Below are positions 57,680-64,000 of a DNA stretch of 64,000 nucleotides, piece after piece. The DNA lies in assembly GCF_000826545.1 (NCBI RefSeq), contig NZ_CDME01000015.1:264207-328206 (forward strand). Reading direction: 5' to 3'. The notes under the pieces were generated by a model. The model did no database searches, was not told the DNA's origin, and saw nothing but the letters and a program-made list of their open reading frames with translations. Position numbers and translations under genes: made by a program. Position 1 is the first letter of the stretch; the number at the start of each line of letters is the position of its first letter. This DNA comes from Kibdelosporangium sp. MJ126-NF4. GTDB taxonomy: Bacteria; Actinomycetota; Actinomycetes; Mycobacteriales; Pseudonocardiaceae.

Positions 57680-59863
57680 GTGTCCGCGTTCGGCAAGCGA
57701 CTACGGGAGGCCAGGCAGGCTGCTGGTTGGTCGCTGCGCGAACTGTCCGCCCGTGTGCACTACAACACCGGCTACCTCAGCAAGATCGAGAACGGCCTGC
57801 GCCCCGCGTCCATCGAGCTGGCCAAGCGGTGCGACGCCGAACTGGGCACCACATTGGCCCAACTCATCCCGCCCGCGATCGCCCGCTCGGCACAACGACC
57901 GGCGCCACGCCAACTGCCCGCGCACGATCCGCACATCGTCGACCGCGCGGAGGACATCACCGCGCTGGACGCGACGCTCGACAGCGACCGGATGACGATC
58001 GCCGTGATCTCCGGCACCGCCGGGGTGGGCAAGACCACGCTGGCACTGCACTGGGCCCACCGGATCCAGCACCGCTTCCCCGACGGCCAGTTGTATGCGG
58101 CCATGCACGGTTTCGGGCCACAGCCGCCGCTGGACGCGAGCCGCGTGTTGCGAGGATTCCTGCAGGATCTCGGTGTGGCACCGCAGGCCATCCCCGCGGA
58201 GCAGGACGAGCGGGCCGCGATGTTCCGCAGTCTGTTGGCGGACCGGCAAGTCCTTGTCGTACTGGACAACGTGATGGACAGCGACCACGTGCAGTCGCTG
58301 CTGCCGGGCAGCCCGAGCTGCGTAGTGATCATCACCAGCCGTGACCGGCTGGACGGGCTGGTCGCGCTGTCCGGCGCGCAACGCCGCACGCTGGCACTGT
58401 TCGACGTGCACACCAGCCGCGAACTGCTGGCCATGCGGCTCGGCGCACAGGCCGTTGCCACCGAGTCGGACGCGGCGACCGAACTGGCGCAGCTGTCCGC
58501 CGGACTTCCGCTCGCGTTGAGCATCGTCGCCTCGCGCGTGAACACCAGTTTCACGACACCGTTGCAGTGCCTGGTCGCCGAACTGACCGACACCCGGCTC
58601 GACGGGCTCGACCTCGGCGAGACCCTGGACCTCAGAACAGTGTTCTCGTGGTCGTGCGACCGGCTTTCGCCCGATGCCGCCCGGATGTTCCGGCTGCTCG
58701 GCGTCTTTCCCGGCCCGGACATCGGCGTGCACTGCGCCGCCGCGCTGGCCGGTACCGACATCACCAGGGCACGGCGTGACCTCACCGAGCTGGTCCGTGC
58801 GCACCTGCTGAGCGAGCGACGCCCCGGCCGCTACGGATTCCACGACCTGCTGCGGGTCTACGCGGCCGAGCAGGCGTCCCGAGAGTCCACTCGGTACGCG
58901 TTCGGCAGGGTGCTCGACCACTACCTGCACACCGCGATGTCCGGCGACAAACAGCTGTACAGCAACCTGTCCGGGTTCGACGCCGATCCGCCCGCCGACG
59001 GCGCCAATCCCCGCGAGCTGGCCGACTACCCGAACACCATCCGCTGGTTCGACGAGGAACACCACGCGTTGATGGCGTGCGTGCAGCAGGCGGCCGACGA
59101 CGGCTGGGACAGGCACGCGTGGCAACTCCCCCGCGCACTGGCCGGTTTCCTGCGGCTGCGCGGGCACTGGCAGGACTGGGCCAACACACAGCGGATCGCT
59201 TTGCGGACCGCACAACGGATCGGCAACAGGACCGCGGAGGCGGACGCGCATCGCCTTCTCGCACAGGCGTATCACAACCTGTGTGAGTACTCCGAGACCG
59301 TGCACCACGCCGAGCAGGCGATCGACCTGTACGGACAGCTCGGCGACCGCAGCGGCGAAGCGTTGTCACACCGCCATTTGGCGTGGACCTACCACGAGAA
59401 GACGGACTACGAAAGGGCAATGGCCCACCACCGGCAGGCGCTCACGCTGTTCCGGTGGAACGAGCACCGGCTCGGCGAGGCGAGCAGCCTCAACGGTCTG
59501 GGGTGGACGACCGCACACCTCGGCGACCACCACGCCGCGCTCGGCTTGTGCGAGCAGGCGCTGCGCATCGCCGATCAGTTGCGGGACAAGCACATGCAGG
59601 CCGCTGTCCGGGACAGTCTCGGCTTCATCCAGCACCGGTTGGGATCGCTCGGCCAGGCAGCAGAGCACTACCGGCTGGCCATCGCCGGTTTCCGGGAGCT
59701 GGGCAGTTCGTACTACGAAGCCCTGTCCCTCAACAACCTCGGGGACGTCCAACAGGCCGAACAGGACTGGACCGGAGCGACCGAGTCGTGGACGGCCGCC
59801 AAGGCCATTTTGGACTACCTGCGCCATCCCAAGGCGGCCGAAGTCGGCGCGAAACTGGGGTGA
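57680..59863 (+). CDS. HTH-NB-ARC-TPR signalling regulator
   Basis: A 727-residue protein: XRE HTH (about 5-60, LREARQAAGWSLRELSARVHYNTGYLSKIENG), NB-ARC ATPase (Walker A GTAGVGKTT 111-119; LLVVLDN-type Walker B; RNBS-like LPGSPSCVVIITSRDRL) and a C-terminal TPR array (about 510-720). It resembles AfsR/GutR-like STAND regulators but has an XRE HTH instead of the SARP domain. Such proteins couple ligand-controlled oligomerisation to transcription. GTG 57680 is used. Its transcript appears to end at the 15-bp hairpin downstream. Confidence 0.9.
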   Translation: MSAFGKRLREARQAAGWSLRELSARVHYNTGYLSKIENGLRPASIELAKRCDAELGTTLAQLIPPAIARSAQRPAPRQLPAHDPHIVDRAEDITALDATLDSDRMTIAVISGTAGVGKTTLALHWAHRIQHRFPDGQLYAAMHGFGPQPPLDASRVLRGFLQDLGVAPQAIPAEQDERAAMFRSLLADRQVLVVLDNVMDSDHVQSLLPGSPSCVVIITSRDRLDGLVALSGAQRRTLALFDVHTSRELLAMRLGAQAVATESDAATELAQLSAGLPLALSIVASRVNTSFTTPLQCLVAELTDTRLDGLDLGETLDLRTVFSWSCDRLSPDAARMFRLLGVFPGPDIGVHCAAALAGTDITRARRDLTELVRAHLLSERRPGRYGFHDLLRVYAAEQASRESTRYAFGRVLDHYLHTAMSGDKQLYSNLSGFDADPPADGANPRELADYPNTIRWFDEEHHALMACVQQAADDGWDRHAWQLPRALAGFLRLRGHWQDWANTQRIALRTAQRIGNRTAEADAHRLLAQAYHNLCEYSETVHHAEQAIDLYGQLGDRSGEALSHRHLAWTYHEKTDYERAMAHHRQALTLFRWNEHRLGEASSLNGLGWTTAHLGDHHAALGLCEQALRIADQLRDKHMQAAVRDSLGFIQHRLGSLGQAAEHYRLAIAGFRELGSSYYEALSLNNLGDVQQAEQDWTGATESWTAAKAILDYLRHPKAAEVGAKLG

Positions 59864-59889
59864 GCATTGATCATCGTGTGTACTGAAGG

Positions 59890-59923
59890 CGTAAGGCCCG
59901 CACCAGCCGGTGCGGGCCTTACG
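59890..59923. terminator. 15-bp perfect bidirectional terminator
   Basis: CGTAAGGCCCGCACC (59890-59904) and GGTGCGGGCCTTACG (59909-59923) are perfect complements with a 4-nt AGCC loop, between the NB-ARC regulator and the convergent cold-shock gene. Confidence 0.88.
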
Positions 59924-59938
59924 CTAGATCAGTGCTGA

Positions 59939-60142
59939 TCAGATCGCACGCACGCTCTGGGCCTGCGGGCCCTTCTGGCCCTGGCCGATCTCGAACTCAA
60001 CACGCTGGCCCTCGTCCAACGACCGGAAGCCCGAGCCCTGGATCTCCGAGTAGTGCACGAACACGTCGGCGCCCCCGCCGTCCTGCTCGATGAACCCGAA
60101 GCCCTTCTCGCCGTTGAACCACTTAACGGTGCCTTGCGCCAT
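59939..60142 (-). CDS. CspA-family cold-shock protein
   Basis: A 67-residue OB-fold nucleic-acid chaperone: [18 protein letters not shown] with RNP1 (KGFGFI) and RNP2 (DVFVHY). It binds single-stranded RNA/DNA. ATG 60142 follows AGGGAGA and gives the exact family length; a longer frame upstream is not conserved. The upstream 144 nt (60143-60286) contain no gene and may hold a long 5' UTR. Confidence 0.96.
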   Translation of the reverse strand: MAQGTVKWFNGEKGFGFIEQDGGGADVFVHYSEIQGSGFRSLDEGQRVEFEIGQGQKGPQAQSVRAI

Positions 60143-60286
60143 ACCACTATCTCCCTGAAATACAGCCCGGGTCCTCACAGCGATGACCCGCGGCCAACGT
60201 CCATACTGCCACCCAATGACCGGGCTGGCATAGCCGACCGGGCGAACTGATCGAAAAAGCATCGCTGACCAGCGGTGACAGCACGC

Positions 60287-61174
60287 CTACTTACCGGCGT
60301 CAACCGCCACGAGGGTCGTCGTTCGGCGCCTTCTGAGGCCGTCAAGGGTCAGTACGGCGAGGGCCAGCCAGACGAGTCCAAAGCCGAGCAAACGCATCGG
60401 TGGCATCGACTCGCCGAAGACGGTGACGCCAAGAGTGAACTGCAGCACCGGAGTGATGTACTGCAGAAGCCCCATCATGGTCAGCGGCAACCGCTGCGCC
60501 GCGCCCGCGTACATCAGCAGCGGTATCCCGGTGATCGGTCCGGCCAGCACGAGCAGCACGGTGTGCCAGCCGGATCCGGACATGACCGTGGTGCCGTCCG
60601 GACCTGCGAACCAGAACGTGTACACCAGGGCGAACGGTGTCAGCAGCAGGGTTTCCACCGTGACACCCTCGGCGGCGGGCACCCTGACGGACTTCTTCAG
60701 CACGCCGTAGGTGCCGAACGCCACCGCGAGGGTGATGGCGATCCACGGCAACCGTCCATACTCGACGGTGAGGACCACGCCCGCGGCCGCGCCGATGCCC
60801 ACCGCGAGCCATTGTGCGCTCCGTAACCGTTCACGCAGCAGTGTGACGCCGAAAACTACGGTGAGCAACGGGTTGAGGAAGTAGCCGAGTGACGTCTCGA
60901 CCACCTGGTTGGTGTGCACCCCGTACACGTAGACCAGCCAGTTCACCGCGATGAACACCGCGGCGAAGATCAGTTTCGGGGTGAACGCCTCCTTGAGGCC
61001 GCGCAGCCTGCGCAGCGCGGCGAGCAGCAGAACGCCGAACACCGCCGTCCAGACACAGCGGTGTACCAGCACTTCCAGCGGACCAGCGGGTTTGAGCAGG
61101 GCGAAGTACAGCGGGAACAGCCCCCAGCAGGCGTACGCGGCGATCGCGTATCCCAGGCCCTTACGGATCTCCAC
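60287..61174 (-). CDS. EamA/RarD-family transporter
   Basis: A 295-residue protein with ten helices in two EamA halves. The N-terminus (RKGLGYAIAAYACWGLFPLYFALLKPAGPLEVLVHRCVW) and VNWLVYVYGVHTNQVVETSLGYFLNPL are highly characteristic of RarD, a drug/metabolite exporter family of unknown substrate. GTG 61174 is chosen to begin just before the first helix; it overlaps the LuxR gene stop by 14 nt, implying coupling. Confidence 0.9.
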   Translation of the reverse strand: MEIRKGLGYAIAAYACWGLFPLYFALLKPAGPLEVLVHRCVWTAVFGVLLLAALRRLRGLKEAFTPKLIFAAVFIAVNWLVYVYGVHTNQVVETSLGYFLNPLLTVVFGVTLLRERLRSAQWLAVGIGAAAGVVLTVEYGRLPWIAITLAVAFGTYGVLKKSVRVPAAEGVTVETLLLTPFALVYTFWFAGPDGTTVMSGSGWHTVLLVLAGPITGIPLLMYAGAAQRLPLTMMGLLQYITPVLQFTLGVTVFGESMPPMRLLGFGLVWLALAVLTLDGLRRRRTTTLVAVDAGK

Positions 61175-63605
61175 CCGGCCAGTGTGCTGGCAGCGCACAA
61201 GCCAGTTGGGCCCGGCCGGTGATCCCGAGTTTGCGGTAGACCTTCGTCAGATGCTGTTCCACAGCACGCTGAGTGACGTACAGCTCGGCCGCGATCTCCC
61301 GGTTTGTCCGGCCGCGCACCGCCATCGAGGCGACGCACATCTCTTGATCGGTCAGGCTGAACGAGTGTTGGCGCGATCGGCGGCCACCCGCCGCACGCAA
61401 CTCGTTCGCGGCCATCGTCATGACCGGCACGGCACCGCACGACTTCGCGAGATCGTGCGCACGGCGGAACACCGGGCGCCGGTCGGCGGGCGGCAGGAAC
61501 GGGCCCCAGCTCAGCAGCGACCGCGCGAGCTGCAGCCGGGCGGGCGAGTCGGTGAGCACCTGGACGGACTCGGCCAGCAGCTCGGCGCCCTGCTCCTGAG
61601 CGGCGACACCCGCCACACGCAGAGCGGTGCCCAGCGCTCGTGGGCGTCCCCACCGCCGTGCCAGCGTGACCTCCTGCTCGACCAGGCGCAGCGCGTCACC
61701 CGGACGGCCGAGCGCGAGGTACTCCTCGGCCGCGTGCGACCGCCACGCCGTCCCGCTCGGGTTGAGCACGCCGCGCCCGATCAGCCGTTTGCCGCACTCC
61801 AGCAGGTCGAGCAGGGCCCCGCCGTGGTCACCGAGCCGGGAGCGGACGATGCCGCGGTGGTAGAGGACGCGGTCGAACCGCCGCGATCCGGGCACCTCGC
61901 CGTCCAGCCGGTACGCCGCGAGCTCCCTGAGCGCCCGTTCCGGGTCGCCCATCTCCGCCCAGGCCGAGCAGAGCGCGGTGACCGCGAGGGTGACCACCCG
62001 CTGGCGGCCGAGCTTGAGCTGCCCGAAGAGGTCCAGGGCCGCCTGGCCCGCCTCCTCGGCGTGGGCCAGCCTGCCGAGGCGCAGGAGGATGTGTGCACGC
62101 AGGGAATGCGCCTGCGCGGCGGCGACCGGCACCTCACGGCTGGCAGTGACCGCGAGCGCGTCGTCGCACAGCTTCAGCGCGGCTTCGAGCTCGTCGGCGA
62201 TCATCAACGCGATCACGATGTGGGTGAAGGCCGCGCGGTCGATGACGTCACCGCCCGCGCTCTCCGCCAGCCGTGGCGGCACGGCCGCGGCCAGCGTGGC
62301 CACACGACCGGAGTCCTCGCCACGCAGACACTCGCGATACGCCCGCAGCGCGGCGAGGAGCAGCCCGTTCTGGGCCGACATGGCCGGTTCGGCGCACAGC
62401 CGGGCCAGCCGAGGCGCCAGGTCCGTGTCGACGCACGACTCCTCGATGATCAGCCTGGACGCGTACAGCTGCAGCGAATGCCCGAGATCGGGATCGGCCT
62501 GCACGACCGCATCGGCCGCAGTGTCCAGCGCCGTCACCGCTCGGTGGCGGTCCTGGCGGTTGGCGATCTCGTAGGCCTGTGCGAGCGTGCGCCTCGCGTC
62601 GGCGACCGGGTCGGCACCCAGGTCGGCACTGTGATCCGGGCCGTGGTCCGGGCTGCGCTCGCGGCGAGCGGCGGACAGGAACCGGGCGGCCCGGCCGTGC
62701 GCGACCTCCCGTTCGGGACTGCTGATGGTGTACCGCAGGGCTTTGGCCGCGATCGGATACGTGATCGCCAGTGGTTCCCCCGCGACGAAACCGAGTTCGC
62801 CGAGTGTGGCCGCGGCCACCATGCCCCGTTCGGTGCTGAGCCCGGCGGCAGCCGCGGCGAGCGGAATCGTTGACTTGTCAATCAGGGCGACGGCCTTGGC
62901 CATGGCGAGCACGTCGTCGCCGTGCCAGCGCAGCCGCGGCACCAGGCTGATCGCGACCGCACCCGCCGCGGCGTCGATCCCCTCCGCCGTCATGGGTTCG
63001 CGCGCCGCGAGCAGTTCCCTCAGCAGGTACGGGTTGCCGCCGGTGGCCGCGTGGCACGCGGCGACGTACTCCGCGGGCGCCGGGCCGATCATCCTGGCGC
63101 AGCCGCCGAGTTCGAGGCCGCGCAGCCTGATCCGCGCGAGCGGCCCGATCAACTCGTTGACCAGGCCGGAACGCGCAGGCCCGGTGGTGAGGACCATGCT
63201 GACCGGCAGGTCGGCCATCCGGTGGTGGACGAAAGTCAGCCACCGCACGGACTGCTCGTCGGCTTTGTCCACGTTGTCCACACCGACGAAGATCGGCTGC
63301 TGCGCCGCGAGTGCGCGCAGATGCCGCGTGACGTGCCTGAGTACCGAGTGGACATCGCCGACCAGGTCAAGGCCGTCCAGCTTGCCGGGGAAAAGCTGGT
63401 CGACGACACCGAACGGGAGAGCGGTCTCCCCCGCCGTCGCGGTCGCTGTCCGCACGGCGAATCCGGCCGCCTGCGCCTGCCGTGCCATTTCGGCGAGCAA
63501 CGAGCTCTTGCCCGTTCCGAGTGTGCCGTCGACGCACGTAATTCGATGCCGCACACGTGCCTTCAAATCAGGCAGACCATTTCCGACATCGAGAACACCG
63601 GTCAT
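61161..63605 (-). CDS. LAL-type LuxR regulator (large ATP-binding)
   Basis: An 814-residue STAND regulator: AAA ATPase with Walker A GTLGTGKSS (27-35) and a Walker B-like PIFVGVDN, a helical repeat region (about 300-730) and a C-terminal LuxR HTH (about 745-810, FSLTDQEMCVASMAVRGRTNREIAAELYVTQRAVEQHLTKVY). ATG 63605 has GGGGG upstream. The family often controls antibiotic clusters and stress responses. It is followed by, and overlaps, the RarD-like exporter, which it may regulate (inference). Confidence 0.92.
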   Translation of the reverse strand: MTGVLDVGNGLPDLKARVRHRITCVDGTLGTGKSSLLAEMARQAQAAGFAVRTATATAGETALPFGVVDQLFPGKLDGLDLVGDVHSVLRHVTRHLRALAAQQPIFVGVDNVDKADEQSVRWLTFVHHRMADLPVSMVLTTGPARSGLVNELIGPLARIRLRGLELGGCARMIGPAPAEYVAACHAATGGNPYLLRELLAAREPMTAEGIDAAAGAVAISLVPRLRWHGDDVLAMAKAVALIDKSTIPLAAAAAGLSTERGMVAAATLGELGFVAGEPLAITYPIAAKALRYTISSPEREVAHGRAARFLSAARRERSPDHGPDHSADLGADPVADARRTLAQAYEIANRQDRHRAVTALDTAADAVVQADPDLGHSLQLYASRLIIEESCVDTDLAPRLARLCAEPAMSAQNGLLLAALRAYRECLRGEDSGRVATLAAAVPPRLAESAGGDVIDRAAFTHIVIALMIADELEAALKLCDDALAVTASREVPVAAAQAHSLRAHILLRLGRLAHAEEAGQAALDLFGQLKLGRQRVVTLAVTALCSAWAEMGDPERALRELAAYRLDGEVPGSRRFDRVLYHRGIVRSRLGDHGGALLDLLECGKRLIGRGVLNPSGTAWRSHAAEEYLALGRPGDALRLVEQEVTLARRWGRPRALGTALRVAGVAAQEQGAELLAESVQVLTDSPARLQLARSLLSWGPFLPPADRRPVFRRAHDLAKSCGAVPVMTMAANELRAAGGRRSRQHSFSLTDQEMCVASMAVRGRTNREIAAELYVTQRAVEQHLTKVYRKLGITGRAQLACALPAHWPGGDP

Positions 63606-64000
63606 CCGAATTACCCCCGGGTCAAGGTGCGTAAATAATATCACCCCACCGATTCCGGGGGACCCAACAAAATGGCATAACTCCACGATTATGCCTTGAC
63701 GGACACCGGCCCGGTACGTCACCCGATAGCAGGAACGCATGCAGCACAGCTATATCCAGTACAGCGGCGGAGGAAGCCCCGCCGGGCCGGTCGGTCACGC
63801 CGAGGCCTGGCAGTACCCGGCGAACGGGTGCGACCTACACCCAAGTGTGCCGGTCGTCGGCACACGCTAAACGAAAGTAGGTTAATCGCCCGACCGCGCC
63901 CTTGTAGGCTACGCCCCCGAGAGCAACCCCCAGCCAATGTCCCGGTTCAGCAAAGAAATCGAATAGTCAATGCCTACGCTCGCCGACATGTATGACGGAT
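63606..64000. other. Intergenic end of window
   Basis: No convincing gene in 395 nt. An AT-rich segment around 63630-63690 could hold the promoter of the LAL-type regulator. At 63970 an ATG opens MPTLADMYDG and runs off the window with no clear ribosome binding site; it may start a gene beyond the edge. Confidence 0.4.

Noticed and set aside
63696..63995. 99-codon frame at the end of the window
   Set aside because: Arg/Pro-rich translation without domain or ribosome binding site; typical of non-coding GC-rich DNA.

Overview
The window reads as chromosomal DNA of a high-GC filamentous actinomycete, most likely a member of the Pseudonocardiales. The evidence is uniformly GC-rich codons, GTG starts, an SsgA-like sporulation protein, BldD-type XRE regulators, a DUF574-type methyltransferase, DrrAB and MacB-like exporters, a TAP-like exported peptidase, a GH18 chitinase with a DasR-type (dre-like) operator, and an XRE/ImmA/MAB_1171c-like triad. 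The genus cannot be settled from the sequence alone.

Layout. 1-2.4 kb: a complete IS4-family element (28-bp perfect terminal repeats, 10-bp target duplication) sits inside one arm of a long imperfect inverted repeat. 2.4-16.3 kb: an aminoglycoside-phosphotransferase-like kinase, two NarL/DesK-type two-component systems, a MacB-like ABC exporter, and exported hydrolases. 16.4-23.5 kb: amino-sugar polymer degradation (GH89 N-acetylglucosaminidase, GH18 chitinase) plus methyltransferases, an HD hydrolase and a pentapeptide-repeat protein. 23.5-24.5 kb: a 27-codon leader-like ORF, an intrinsic terminator and seven tightly packed tRNA genes. 24.6-30.4 kb: an HxlR regulator, a PaoABC-like molybdenum aldehyde oxidoreductase operon, a HAD protein and an N-terminally truncated ECF sigma factor. 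30.4-37.5 kb: a c-di-GMP-type protein with degenerate sites, a DUF574-type methyltransferase, a P450 and a Na+/H+ antiporter. 37.8-42.8 kb: an NAD-dependent formate dehydrogenase operon (FdsGBAD). 42.9-50.9 kb: a TetR-controlled DrrAB exporter, then an NCS1 permease / aromatic hydroxylase / O-methyltransferase group. 50.9-63.6 kb: developmental and stress regulators (GlxA-type, SsgA-like, XRE, XRE-ImmA-MAB_1171c, ECF sigma, HTH-NB-ARC-TPR, CspA, LAL-type LuxR).

The most unusual part is 23556-24501. A promoter-like sequence precedes a mini-ORF with a strong ribosome binding site whose product is 37% leucine. An intrinsic terminator follows, and the first tRNA starts only 16 nt after the terminator's T-tract, leaving no room for another promoter. 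The array carries anticodons UUC, CUC, GAG, CAG, UUG, CGA and CUU. The exact complementary codon of every one of the seven occurs in the mini-ORF, and together they account for 15 of its 26 codons after the start. This is the layout of transcription attenuation, but with a tRNA operon as the regulated unit: scarcity of the tRNAs would stall the ribosome in the leader and let polymerase read into genes for the same tRNAs. The tRNAs are themselves odd. Two have C instead of U at position 33, two carry leucine anticodons on class I bodies, and one is interrupted by a 165-nt insertion forming a long hairpin between acceptor and D arms. The architecture is read directly from the sequence; the attenuation and tRNA-replenishment role is inference.

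Other points of note: a transposase reading frame broken at CCC-TGA in a way that suits +1 frameshifting, large palindromes overlapping start codons, a dre-like site before the chitinase, iterated 22-bp repeats upstream of the formate dehydrogenase operon, and gene remnants (a DinB-like C-terminus and the truncated sigma factor).
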